Source of the DNA: Canna indica
Taxonomy: Eukaryota > Streptophyta > Magnoliopsida > Zingiberales > Cannaceae
Reading direction: 5' to 3'
Assembly: GCA_034359265.1 (NCBI GenBank)
Contig: CP136891.1
Location: 55,382,501-55,446,500, forward strand
Length of the DNA stretch: 64,000 bases
Position 1 is the first letter of the stretch; the number at the start of each line of letters is the position of its first letter. Below, in pieces: positions 11,200 to 22,397 of the stretch. The position numbers and the translations under genes are program-made. The notes under the pieces were generated by a model. It saw nothing but the letters and a program-made list of their open reading frames with translations. It was not told the DNA's origin and did not search any database.

Positions 11200-13731
11200 T
11201 GTAAGATCCGAAAAAGTTTCCTAATATAAAAATCTATTTTAGCGCAGCGCGCCGGACCCGGGGGCAGTCGAGTCGAGCCTCAGGATCGTCTCGAGTGAAA
11301 AGGTATGACTCGGCTATGTGGATGATTAACTTTCCTTTTATGAAATTATACCTTAAATTAAGTTAACTCGAGTCATGTTTTGGGTTGAGTCGGAGCCCAA
11401 GTTGAGTTCAGGTTTAGTCGAGTTCCGGGTATGAGTTAAGTGAGTCTTGAGGCCATATTTGGAAAGATGGATGAGGGAATAAAACCCTCTTATTGCGGCC
11501 GTACGACTCACCCTTGGAGTCGCACAAGGCCGCCTAGCGAGAAGAGGAGAAGGAGCAAGGAGGAGGCTTGGGGCTTGGATCGATCCGGGATTCACGTCGT
11601 CGCCGGAAAAATTTCAAGTCGTCGTCACCCGATCCTTGTTTCTCCGCAATCTAGGTGAGTGGTTATGTTTTGAAGCTTGGGGGAGGCGGGTAGCCGAACC
11701 CTAGATGAAATAGGTTGAGTTCTCGCGATCCTTCCAACGAATCTTGATTTCCAACGACGTGTGTTCACTATTTTATGAGGTTTCTTATCGGAACTCACTG
11801 TTTTCTTTGTCGTTTTGCAAGATCTTGGGGCTGCCGAGTCATGGAAAAGGGGAAAGGTCATGCCGAAATTTTCCATGATTCCCTTGACGGCAAGAAGGCC
11901 CTTAGATGACCTTATATCACTGTTTGATGTAGTTCTCTTTGTACATCTCACGTATTATGAAGTATGCTCTCCCTAGAAATCCCTTGAAGTGGCCGAACGA
12001 ACCCTACAACTCATGAAGAGGGTTTGGCCAAGGAAGAGGGAAAGGTAAATTAGTTCATTAGTATTTAAGTTGTATGCGGAATTGAAGAGGTAAAGGTATA
12101 GCTAGAGTCTCCTCCCTCTTTTCCTACCACAAGGGCCATGGCCGAGCAAGGTCTTCCTTGCTCATGGTTTGGCCAAGGTTAGGGAGAGGAGGAGAGATTA
12201 ACTTTAGATGGAAATTGCATGATTATAAGGATCATACATGGAGATATGACAATACTTAGGAAGAATACCAAACTTAGCAAGTAGCTTGATTGATTTTGAA
12301 TTGTAGAAATGCTAGTTTTAATACCATTCTTAGCATTAGATCCTTAAACTTTGGATGTTGACATTGTTACAATGTTATGAATTTCATACATGTTATTTAA
12401 ATTCATTACTACCTTGCCATGCTAGATAGTTGCTCCTTATTGTGCTAATATTTCTAAGGTAGTATAAAAATTATTATGTATATACATTGTGGTCATATAT
12501 GATGAAGGTTGCAATATTTGAATATTTTTCTTTGGATTATACATGCTGCCCTAAATGTTCTTGGGTGGTATTCTAAGGTCAACACATGGAAATTTTCACC
12601 CAATGCAATGTAGAAGGATGGGTAGCATGTAAGGCGTCATTAAATGTTAACACATATATGGAAACTTAGTTAGGAGACGATAACACTTCTATGACTCCTT
12701 TTATACTTTTGGAAATTTAGAACTCGTAGGTGTTCATATATTGAAAGGGTGGCATAAATTGTTGACCCGGTAGCCAGACTTAGGCCAGATACGGGCAAAG
12801 GCCCGAAGTGTACATATATGGAGACTCTGGGATATTGATTGTGTGATGTGTTTGAGATGGTCCGCCGAGGAGCGAGGAGGTCGGAAATGACCAATGCTTA
12901 GCTCGGCTAGTATTGGGTCTAGAGGTGCGCCAGCGGGTCCGCTAGGTGCCAGACCCCAGTTGGGTGGGACTAGCTATCCTTACCCCAGACGGTGTCCGAA
13001 GACTAGTGGACCATCCTAGTCGATGGCCCAGGATTATTTGCTTACTTCTTGAGATGATGCGGCCAATGGCTAGTATGACACTACCGGATATGGTAGGGAC
13101 GGCTGTAGCCGGGATATTACTCTATGAGTAGGCCTAAGGGCCGGATGCCGAAGGCTTGATAAGCCGAGATGGCAAGTTATCATATTCAGTTGGTACAAAT
13201 GGACCCGTTGGGGTCGGTAATCGCATTAGAAATAAACTTTACCTCCTTGTACATTTTCTTTGATGCCTTATATGATATATGCATGATTGAGGCTTATTTG
13301 GAGGTTCATTTGAGCCACTCACTGAGTCCCAAGTGGACTCACAGTTTATTCTTATTTTTGTAGAGCATAAGCAGTGACTTGGTATGTCGACATGGTGCAG
13401 GTAGTGGGCGGGAGGCGGTGCCATATCTCGTAGCGGCGTCCATGAGTCTTAGACTAGTGCTTAGTAGTGTTTGGTTTTGTTTCTACACTGACAGTTGTAA
13501 TTGAAAATGTATTGTAGAATCTTATTTCTTGAACATTCGATTTCTTTGATGTTGATGTTTCTACTCATTTTGGAAAACATATGGATTGTGACTCTGCAAA
13601 CTTTTTATAAAGTATGATGAGATTTCTTTTACTCGATGTGTCTTGACTTTATTGGTGTCAGTGTAGACAGTAGGCTACAGGGCAGGAGGTAGGCCTTGGC
13701 CGATCACACTACCCTCAGTTGCGGTGTGACA
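11200..13731 (+). repeat. 5' LTR of the Tekay-like element
   Basis: Starts TGTAAGATCC and ends GTTGCGGTGTGACA, directly followed by the primer-binding site. About 2,532 bp, long as usual for Tekay. No partner LTR is present. Its central part (12840-13030) shares GGGTGGGACTAGCTATCC-type phrases, in the opposite orientation, with the LTR at 53636-54655, so both belong to related families. Confidence 0.75.
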
Positions 13732-13734
13732 AAG

Positions 13735-13747
13735 TTGGTATCAGAGC
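13735..13747 (+). promoter_or_regulatory. Primer-binding site (initiator Met-tRNA type)
   Basis: TTGGTATCAGAGC four bases after the LTR end, the canonical initiator-tRNA complement used by most plant copia and many gypsy elements. Confidence 0.8.
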
Positions 13748-13948
13748 ACTTGGTTAGGTCTTGTCTATGACTCAGTGTTGGGTACCGTATGAGACATGTG
13801 CTAGCGTTTCGGCATACGGTATAGTTATGCTACGAGATTGGGCGACCACTCCTGCACTCAGCGCACCATGCGGTTAGTAAGTTTAAAGAGTTTTGTTAAT
13901 AATTTATTATGTGACAGGCAACCACTTTTTCTTTTCTGTGATAGTGCA

Positions 13949-14815
13949 ATGGAGGCTCCCAATGCTGCATTGAGCGGTAGTGGTAGTAAATTGGATGATG
14001 AAACATAGAGCCAAGAGGTTAGACCCAAGAGAGGGTCGAGTTGGGGCGCGTAGACGCGTACCCCGATTGTCGGTAGAAAATATTCTTTATGTACTTGTGC
14101 GTACTGTGCATGGATATTGATTGTGTTGTGCTTGTGGATGAGCGATGTCCGAGCCGAGAAGCGTACCGACTTGGCAAGTTGGCCCCGACTCGGTGAGTGG
14201 ATTTTGGGTCTTGATACTGCGTGAGTGAGTCACACTGACGTTAGACCCAAGGGGAGCCACACTAACTTTAGACCCGAGTGGATTTGGTTGGGTGGGCCAT
14301 ACCCAACCAGAGATGGCCCAGGTAGATGGCTCGCTAGATAGATTCTAGCGATCGACTTGTATGATTGCTAGGTTAATTTGGGCTGGTTTAGGTCGTATGA
14401 ATGTATTGTTTTCTGTGGGGCCGGCATGGGCCGAGTGATTTTGGCATTCATGAGCATGTCATGTATTAATGAGTGTTCGCAATAGGCAGGCACGGGACTT
14501 TAAGATGTTGTGCAAGTCTGGTGGCATGTTAGTGTCAGAGTATGAGATGGAATTTCACCGGCTTTCCAAATATCATCAGACCTCAGTGGCATCTGAGACT
14601 GCCAGGGTCAAGAGGTTTGTTAGGGGATTTAGGCCTTAGATAGGCAGGCTCATCCACTACACCGAGGATTCCAGTCTTGCACGGGTGGTGGATGAGGCCC
14701 TTCGGAAGAAAGCCTTGGTGTCGTTCGAGAGGAATGACGGGCCGACCAAGAAGAAATTTCGGCCGCAGGGATCTGGGGGGTCGACCGTGGCATTCAAAGG
14801 GGGCCGCAAGTGAGC
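13949..14815 (+). pseudogene. gag remnant of the Tekay-like element
   Basis: A start-like ATG at 13949 opens a short frame (MEAPNAALSG). Recognisable gag resumes at about 14530-14815: EYEMEFHRLSKYHQTS, ARVKRFVRGFRP, IHYTEDSSLARVVDEALRK. The middle of gag, roughly the capsid N-terminal half, is missing, and a stop interrupts after FRP. No zinc knuckle is seen before protease starts. Confidence 0.65.
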
Positions 14816-14880
14816 CATTCAGAGAGACCGTCTGCCAGGGTGTTTGCTATGAACCATGATGGGCATAGGCGTCTAAGGCA

Positions 14881-15884
14881 GTGATAACATGTACTATTCT
14901 AGTATGTTCATCCGCTGCATATGTTTTATTTGATGCGGGTGCCACACACTCGTTTGTGTCTGCCATAATTGCTGCGAAATTGCTAATGGCACCCTCCATG
15001 CTCGATGGGACATTAATAGTATCAACGCCTACGGGCGATGCAATCTTAGCAAATTCAATATACCAAGACTGTGAGGTGCTCATTTGCGACCATGTGTTGA
15101 TTGCGGAATTGACACTCCTACCCACTCTTGAGCTTGATGTCATCCTTGGCATGGGCTGGTTGGCAGAGCACTCTGCGATATTGGATTGCAGAGCTAAAGC
15201 GGTGATGTTTAATAAGTCTAGGCTGCCACAGTTCACCTTCCAAGGGGAGGGAGGTAGCAAGCCGATAGGGGTCATCTCAGCCCTAAAGGCTCGTAAGTTA
15301 CTTCGGGGCGGCTGCCAATCCTTCCTGGCCTTCGTATCCGTGGCCAAGGAGGAAAGGGGTGAGGCAAGGAATGTCAGCGAAACCCCAGTAGTCTATGAAT
15401 TTCCCTGATGTATTTCCTGAGAAATTACCGGGATTGCCGCCCAGAAGGGAAGCTGATTTTTGCATTGACCTGCAGCCCGGGGTGAAACCAATTTCCATTC
15501 CACCTTATAGGATGGCACCGGCCGAACTCAGGAAGTTAAAGGTGCAATTGCAGGATATGCTAGACCTCGGTTTCATCCGGCCGAGCGTGTCACCCTAGGG
15601 TGCCCCGGTTCTCTTCGCGAAGAAGAAGGATGGGTCGATGCGCATGTGCATCGACCATATGCAGTTCAATAAGATGACCGTCAAGAATCGCTACCCACTG
15701 CCGAGGATAGACGATATGTTTGACCAGTTGCAGGGGGCATAATGTTTTTCAAAGATAGATTTAAGGTCCGGGTACCATCAGCTGAGAATCTGGGACTGCG
15801 ATGTGCCTAAGGCGGCCTTTAGACTCACTACGGTCACTATGAGTTCCTAGTGATGTCCTTTGGCCTATCAAATGCACTTGCGGG
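14881..15884 (+). pseudogene. Protease and partial reverse transcriptase of the Tekay-like element
   Basis: Protease at 14881-15290 has the active-site triad as FDAGATHSF and the C-terminal VILGMGWL. A frameshift at about 15395 joins to the linker [15 protein letters not shown] and then [24 protein letters not shown] followed by a stop, [24 protein letters not shown], a second stop near 15742, [11 protein letters not shown], and the EFLVMSFGL block near 15845-15870. The catalytic YADD motif would come next but is cut off by the junction at about 15884. Confidence 0.8.
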
Positions 15885-17490
15885 CCTCTCTGAACCACCA
15901 GCTCGTTGGCCTCCTCCCTGAGTCTGACCGCTCTGAGCCACTGAACCAATTGACATCGGAGCCTTTCCTCTGGTCTAATTAGGTTGCTGACTACCCTTGT
16001 CAGGACAATCCTTTTTGTAGTGTCCAGTCTGTCCATAGCTGAAATATACCTCTGAACGTCCCCAGCAAGCTCCCTAGTACTTCCTGTGACATCGGTTACA
16101 CGGGTGCGACCCAGGCCTCCGCTGCGATCCTCCTGATGACGTCCTCAGTCCCGAGCCTGCGTGGCCTCTGAAACTGCTATGACCTTCACCCTGCTGTGGG
16201 TCTGCTGTCCTGTGATCCCCTCAGAGTGAGCTGGCGGACCCCCCGAATGCTGGGGCCGAAACTTCTTCTTTTGGGGTCTATCCTATCTGTCTGTCTTTTG
16301 GTACCAGTGCCTCCTTTCGGAGTGCCTCATCTATATTCTGAGCAAAGAAAGTATCCTCTGTATAATGGATAAGTCTGGCGATCTGCGGCCTTAGCCCCTC
16401 GACAAATCTCTTGACTCTAGCGGTCTCTGTAGCTATCTAGGTGGGATGGTACTTCGAGAGTCGAGTGAACTCCATCTCATAGTCCATCACTGACATACTG
16501 TCGGTCTGATGCAGTAGCTCGAATTCTTTTGCCCGCCTATCCCGGACGCTCAGCGGCAGGTACTTCTCCACCATAGCAGCTCTAAACTCATCCAAGGTAG
16601 GGGGTGGTTCATCCGCTGCTCTGCAGTCCCTCCAGGTGTGAAGCCAATCCTTGGCTGGTCCTCTCAGCTGTAACCTGATCAGTCAAGCAGTCGTCTTAGA
16701 AGAACAACCAAGCTCCCTGCACAGCTCATAGAAATCTCCTAGGAAACTGGTGACCTCCACCCGCTGATCTGTCCCTGTATACTCTGGTGGCCTGAATGTA
16801 ATAAAATCTGCATAAGAAGGTGCTCTGGGGACTCTGACCACCGGTGCCACTAGATGGGCCACCTTTGGTACTGCGGGTACTACTGACACCTGCTGTGGCT
16901 GCTGTCTCAGTTCCTACTCCCTGCAAAGTGCCTCAGTCAGCTCAGCCACTCGGGCCTACAACTGCATAACAACGGGATCCTGTCCCACCTCCTCTCGGGC
17001 CTGTGGTGGTCTCCCACGACCCTGGCCCTGGCCTCGTCCTCGGCCTCGACGCTCAGTGGAGTTGCTATCACTACCGCTCCTTGCTGCATCAAAGGCCTCC
17101 AGCAATTTGGAATCACGAGAAAGAAAATATCATAATTAGATAATTTAATTCACCCTAATATTTTTTTTTGCAAACTTATCCATAAGTCGCGCTGAGGTGC
17201 AGACTTAGCCCATTGATCTCATAACATAATCCTACCATATACCGACACGCTAGCAATGCCCTATACAGTAATAACTATAGGTCATAGTCAGACCAAACCA
17301 CATGCTCTCATACCACTTTGTCACGCCCCAACTCAGGGTCGCGTGACCGGCCAGGGTATACGTGCCTGTACCCCGCAGCCTAACCCGTGCACATGCCAAC
17401 TCAAATGAATAAACATAGCGGAAAGAAGCTAACGAGTTTTATTTCAAAAGAAAAACTAAACTAGATTTCATTTAAACAGTAAAGTTTTCA
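15885..17490 (-). mobile_element. Inverted gypsy fragment: LTR end, primer site and gag
   Basis: On the minus strand this reads, from high to low coordinates, the end of an LTR (about 17490-17319, ending GGGGCGTGACA), a degenerate primer-binding site (17304-17318), and gag down to about 15885. It is a 5' fragment of a second Tekay-related gypsy element, head-to-head with the plus-strand fragment at its left. The right edge, where Tat-element DNA resumes, is only approximate. Confidence 0.65.
15890..17100 (-). pseudogene. gag remnant on the minus strand
   Basis: In-frame stretches broken by stops: a Gly/Arg-rich N-terminus RRGRGRGQGQGRGRPP (about 17040), FITFRPPEYTGTDQRVEV with FLGDFYELCRELGC (about 16810-16690), LQLRGPAKDWLHTWRDC, LSVRDRRAKEFELLHQTDS, MEFTRLSKYHPT, ARVKRFVEGLRPQIARLIHY and a KKFRPQ tail near 16255. 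The order matches plant chromovirus gag. Stops occur after SSKTTA, YHPT and elsewhere. Confidence 0.65.
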
Positions 17491-17637
17491 CCAAACCTCA
17501 ACGACCCCAAGCGCGCTTCTCGCGAGCTCAGTTTTCACCAAGTTTGGTCCTCGGCCCAAAATGCGGCCTCCGGCTAAGCCCGACGAGCTCTAAAGTGAGC
17601 AACATGACTTCTCGCGTGCGGTTTCACCTTACGCTCA

Positions 17638-18180
17638 TCGGTGAGCTCGGCCTGAACCCCCAAGTGCAGTCCTTGGCTACCACGCCACACTACGTTTAGC
17701 CTCAGAGCCCTTACTCGACTCCTCGCGCATAGTTTCGCCTTACGTTCCTCGGCGAGCTTGGCCCGAACCCCCAAGTGCAGTCCTCGGCTACCACACCATA
17801 CTACTTCTAGCCTCAGAGCTCTTACTCGACTCCTTGCGCGCGATTCCACATTACGCTCCTCGGTGAGCTCGGCCCGAACCCTCGAGTGTTATCCTTGGCT
17901 ACCACGCCACACTACTTTCAACCTCAGAGCCCTTACTCGACTCCTCGAGCACGGTTCCGCCTTACACTCTTCGGCGAGCTCAGCTTGAACCCCCAATGCA
18001 GTCCTTGGGTACCACGCCACACTACTTTCGGCCTCAGAGCCCTTATTTGACTCATCGCCCACGGTTTTGCCTTACGCTCCTCGATGAGCTCACCCTGAAC
18101 CCCTGAGTGCAGTCTTTGGGTACCATGCCGCTACTTTCGGTCTTAAAAACCTTATTCGACCTACACACCAGGGGGCTTGG
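17638..18180. repeat. 111-bp tandem repeat array, about five copies
   Basis: Units start at 17638, 17749, 17860, 17971 and 18081, each with the phrase TCGGYGAGCTCGGCCYGAAC, then TACCACGCCACACTACTT, then CTTACTCGACTCCTCG. Spacing is 111, 111, 111 and 110 bp. A partial, more diverged copy precedes it (about 17497-17637). It sits in the non-coding 3' region of the Tat-like element, where such minisatellites are known in Tat/Ogre elements. The last unit is decayed. Confidence 0.85.
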
Positions 18181-18199
18181 AACCCTCTCACCGCCACAC

Positions 18200-18696
18200 G
18201 ATTTGGAAGCAGGCCCAGCTTAATGAGACCACCTCAGACGCTTCAACCAAAGGATCCACCTAAAACAAAGATCTTTTAAGGGAAAGCCAAATGACTACCG
18301 CTTTAGCCGCTTAATGTCCCCCTCAGCCCGTAGTTGCACTTTAGCCGCTTCAAATTCATCTCGTTATTGCTCTTTAGTCACCTTAAGTTCAACCTGCAAT
18401 CACGCTCGAACTACCTTAGTCTCGGCCTCCAAATGGGAATTCTCCGCTATAGCCACAGCCAAATCTCGATGAAGCTTAGCTAACTCTGCTTGAGCGGTTG
18501 CAGCTTGACTTTCCGCCTCTTTTACTCGAGCGTTTGAAAGATCAACCTAACTGGTCTTGGATTCCAGAGCCCTCTTTAATGGCTCAACCTCACGGGAACG
18601 AACAACCAACTCCATGTGCAAAGACTCTTGCAGTTGCCCGACCAAGTTGAAAAAATGAGATTGAAAAGACTCCCATGGACTTACCCCGGCCAAGGA
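18200..18696 (-). pseudogene. C-terminal piece of the Tat antisense ORF (coiled coil)
   Basis: The minus strand reads SPWESFQSHFFNLVGQL followed by a charged heptad-rich stretch (QESLHMELVVRSREVEPLKRAL, then ARVKEAESQAATAQAELAKLH) with a few stops. This matches the coiled-coil C-terminus of the antisense gypsy-type-transposon protein (Pfam Transposase_28-like) found in plant Tat elements. Its frame is continuous with the piece at 23990 if the 18702-23984 insertion and one target copy are removed. Confidence 0.6.
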
Positions 18697-18701
18697 CGTC
18701 A

Positions 18702-19026
18702 TGGTGAAGGCTAGTTCATCATGTATTAATCCCATTGAAATTAGTTAGCTATTTTAATAAGAATCATAGCTATTTCTATTAATTTATGTAAGTAGTTTCA
18801 ATTGTGAATAATGTGTTGACACGTGGGTTAATCGAAGGACCACATTGGTTGTTCTTTGCGCGGGTGTATCTAAAAGCCCGTTGCTCAATTTTAGGCATTT
18901 AATTTCGACTTGTAAAGTTTGACTATTCCTCGTTGAAACGAGACGAATTAAATAAAATAGGAGTTCAGCTTCAATGACTGAATTCTCTTTTGTAAATCCT
19001 TAGATGGATTGATACTTGCTGCATCA
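18702..19026 (+). repeat. 5' LTR of the 5.3-kb gypsy element
   Basis: Begins TGGTGAAGGCTAG and ends CTTGCTGCATCA. About ten percent or less differs from the 3' LTR by eye. It contains a G-box ACACGTGG at 18819-18826, which the 3' LTR has lost (ACACGCGG). Confidence 0.9.
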
Positions 19027-19027
19027 A

Positions 19028-19040
19028 TTGGTATCAGAGC
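19028..19040 (+). promoter_or_regulatory. Primer-binding site of the 5.3-kb gypsy element
   Basis: TTGGTATCAGAGC one base after the LTR end; initiator Met-tRNA type. Confidence 0.85.
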
Positions 19041-19044
19041 GAGG

Positions 19045-20330
19045 ATGTTGCCGAGCTCGATCGCCAACCCCAATGATGAGAGGATCCATTCCCCAAAATC
19101 GCTAATTACATTGGACTTTCTATGGCAAGAGATCCAAGAAGTGAATCGCAAGATGGATGAGCTCACAATTGAGGTGCATCAGGTTGTGGCTCGATCTACA
19201 CTAGACGTCGACGCAAATCTCGTGTCTACGGGAACCAGGGGTTCAAGATCTCCTCCGATCTACTTTTCCAATAGCACATGCTTCCTGCTCGATCATCGAC
19301 CGCAGGCCAGAGTGCTTCAATCTCAGAGATCTTCCATTCTCCCATCAGCGACCACATCAGATTCCATTAGATTTGGACTCTGACGATGGGCTCGAAGCCA
19401 CATTGTTCGGGCCTCAAGACCACCGCAGTATCAACACTGCCGAAATTCGCCTCCATTTGCTCAACCTGGAAGGTATTCCTTAAACTCTGAAGTTTCTGAA
19501 TACAAGATGAAAATGGATATGCCTTTTTTCGATGGCTAGTTGCATATAGAGAACTTCCTCAATTGGTTGCATAGCGTCGAGACCTTCCTCGACTATATGA
19601 ACATCCCAGAATATCATCAAGTGAAATTGGTTTCCTATAAATTGAGAGGGGGAGCATCTTCATGGTGGGATCAATATTAGCAGAATCGATTGAGAGAAGG
19701 GAAGGACAAATCAAAACATGGTCCAGGATGAAGCAGCTTATGAAACTGAGATTCCTACCAGCTAATTTTGAACAAATACTCTATCAACAATATCATCATC
19801 GCCATCAGAAAAGTAGAAGTGTAACTGAATACACTGAGGAATTTTATAGATTGATCTCCAGAAATAACCTGTTGGAATTTGAAGCTCAACAGGTGGCTCG
19901 ATACATCAGTGGGCTTAATGTACCCATTCAAGAGAAGTTGGAACTTAACAGTGTGTGGACTTTGAACGAGGCTATGAACTTGGCTTTGAGGGTGGAAAAA
20001 TAGTTTACTCGAGTGTCTAACAAGATGAATGTTAAATGGAAATCATTGGCTGACTGTTATACTGAAAAGGCCAAGCATTCAACTTCTTATCAAAATGCTA
20101 CTTCAACACAACCTCAGCAGTTTGCAAGCTCTTAAAATGCTTCCAATTTAAGATCATCAAATCCTCCTAAAACTGATGTTGACACTATTGTTACTGAAAA
20201 GCCATCTTATCAGAACCAAAGGCCTCAAAATCCTTACCAAAGGCCTTTTCCTTTCAAGTCATACAAGTGTAACAATGTAGGTCACAAGTCTAGTTATTCG
20301 CCGCAAAAGAAGAGTACTTCAACTGACTGA
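19045..20330 (+). pseudogene. gag of the 5.3-kb gypsy element
   Basis: Opens at ATG 19045 with a leader containing WQEIQEVNRKMDELTIEVHQ. Capsid begins near 19500 (FLNWLHSVETFLDYM, KLRGGASSWW) and, after a frameshift near 19660, continues in another frame with MKLRFLPANFEQILYQQYHH, EYTEEFYRLISRN and ISGLNVPIQEKLEL to 20003. A degenerate zinc-knuckle region (YKCNNVGHKSSYS) lies at about 20265-20300. At least three stops or shifts are present. Confidence 0.75.
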
Positions 20331-20459
20331 CGAACTTGATGAAGACATTGAAAACTCATGGGAGTTTGGAGACCAGATAGGGGAAGAAGAGAATCGGCTA
20401 GAAGGAGATGAGGGAGAGCCCTTGCTTTGTATATTGCAAAAGATCTTAGTCACTGAGAA

Positions 20460-22370
20460 GCAACCTATCCTCACACAGAGAAATAAAATTTTCATGACTA
20501 AGTGTACTATTTTGGGAAAGGTTTGTGACCTGATCGTTGATGGAGAAGCAATGAAAATGTGGTCTCCAAAGCTATGGTTAAGGCATTGCAACTCACGAGC
20601 ACTCCACATCCTAACCCCTATAAGATTAGATGGGTTAAGAAAGGAGTTGACATTACAGTTAAATATCAAAGCTTAGTATCTATTTCTATAGGTTCAGTAT
20701 ACAAGGACGGTGTGATGTGTGGCATCCTTGAAATGGATGCATGTCATATTCGGCTAGGGTGGCCTTGGTTGTATGATAGAGAAGTATATCACAATAGCAA
20801 GCAAAACACCTATTCCTTTAGTTGGAATTTGAAGAAGCTCACATCAGTACCAATGGGGCTTAAACATGGTTAAGTATTAGCTTCATCAAAGCCATCGGCT
20901 ACAAACAAGGGTACAAGTTTTGATATTGATGTACAGCAAGTTCTTGAGGCCCCTATGCAAACCAAAGATATCATAATGGCTTTGGTGCTCAAGAACCCTG
21001 AGCCAATTGAACATACATCCATCCCCGAGATTGCTAAACCTCTTCAGGAAGAGTATGCTGATTTGCATCCAAATGAACTACCATCAAAATTGCCTCCAAT
21101 CAGAGACATACAACACTGTATTGACTTCATACCTGGGGCTACATTGCCTAACCTCCCTCATTACAGAACATGACATTTTGAAAGGTATTGTGGAAGACTT
21201 ACTTGGCAAGAAACGTACAAGACAAAGTACTAGTCCTTGTGTAGTACCATCCCTCCTAGTACCCAAGGAAGACAACACTTGGAGGATGTGCATAGACAGT
21301 AGGGCCATCAATAAAATAACAATAAAGTATAGGTTTCTTATACCTAGATTGGAGGACATGTTAGACAAGCTAGAAGGGTCAAGATTTTTTTCAAAGTCAT
21401 ACCTCAAAAGTGGCTACCACTAGATAAGAATCAGGCCTAGTGATTAATGGAAGACTGCTTTTAAAACCAACGAGGGACTTTATGAATGGTTAGTTATGTC
21501 TTTTGGTTTATGTAATGCACCAAGTACATTTATGAGGTTAATGAATCAAGTATTGAAGACATTCATTGGGAGATGATATTCAGATATATATATAGCAAGG
21601 AGGAAAATGAACATTTGAGTCAGCTCAAAGTAGTACTCCAAGTGTTAAGAGAGAATAAGCTCAAAGTAGTAGCCTCCACAAATGCGAATTCTTTACAAAT
21701 AGGCTCCTTTTCCTTGGGTTTGTCATCAGCTGTGAGGGCATTCATACTGACCCAAGGATGGTCAATGTCATTGTAGATTGGCAAACACCCACCAACATCA
21801 TAGAATTAAGGAGTTTTTTAGGTTTGGCCACATTTTATAAGAAGTTCATTAAAGATTTTAGTGAATTGGCCGGGCCTTTAATTAACTGACAATTTAAAGA
21901 AAGGGAAATTTGTTTAGAAGGAAGAACAAGAGAAGAGTTTCAGCACATTGAAGAATAAGTTAACAAGGGCTCCAATGTCAGCTCTACCAAACTTTGATAA
22001 TACATTTGAACTAGAAACAGATGCTTCCAAGACTAGGATTGGAGCAGTTCTGATGCAAGAAGATAGACCAATTGCATTCTTCAGTGAGAAGCTGAGTGAA
22101 GCCTTGTAGAAATGGTCCACCTATGAGTTGGAACTGTATGCAGTCATCAGGGCTTTTGATCACTGGACACATTACCTGATACAAAAAGATTTTATATTAC
22201 ACAGTGATCACCAATCTCTTGAATACTTCACATCCCAGAAGAAACTCAATTCACTACATGCAAGATGGCTTGAGTTTCTATAGAAGTTTCAATTATTCCA
22301 ATTCAGGAAAGGCAAAAACAATACAGTCGCTAATGCCCTCAACATGAAGACTTCATTGCTTACAACTATT
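20460..22370 (+). pseudogene. Protease, RT and RNase H of the 5.3-kb gypsy element
   Basis: Protease near 20490-20800 with active-site region VCDLIVDGEA (mutated from the D-S/T-G family motif) and later MDACHIRLGWPWLYD. RT at 20955-21560: [20 protein letters not shown], after a frameshift [33 protein letters not shown], then [13 protein letters not shown] near 21500; sequence at the YADD position is disrupted by a short deletion near 21570. RNase H at 22005-22340: [43 protein letters not shown]. In-frame stops and shifts occur repeatedly. Confidence 0.8.
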
Positions 22371-22397
22371 TAGTTAGGAATTTTTGACTTTGCACAC

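Larger units (their letters stand above)
11200..15884 (+). mobile_element. Tekay/Del-like Ty3/gypsy element, 5' half only
   Basis: Begins with a 2.5-kb LTR (11200-13731), a primer-binding site matching initiator Met-tRNA, a decayed gag, then protease and the first half of RT. The long LTR and the PR-RT linker motif [14 protein letters not shown] fit the Tekay (Del) chromovirus lineage. The element stops inside RT just after the SFGL block at about 15884, where sequence of the opposite orientation starts. RNase H, integrase and 3' LTR are absent. Confidence 0.75.

Noticed and set aside
13239..13424. Small ORFs inside the Tekay-like LTR
   Set aside because: They lie in a non-coding LTR, match nothing known and occur on both strands.
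17574..17988. Repeat-containing ORFs on both strands
   Set aside because: Explained by the 111-bp tandem repeat with a period divisible by three.
17638..18180. CRISPR-like direct repeats
   Set aside because: Units are contiguous 111-bp copies without unique spacers, in a plant retrotransposon; this is a minisatellite.
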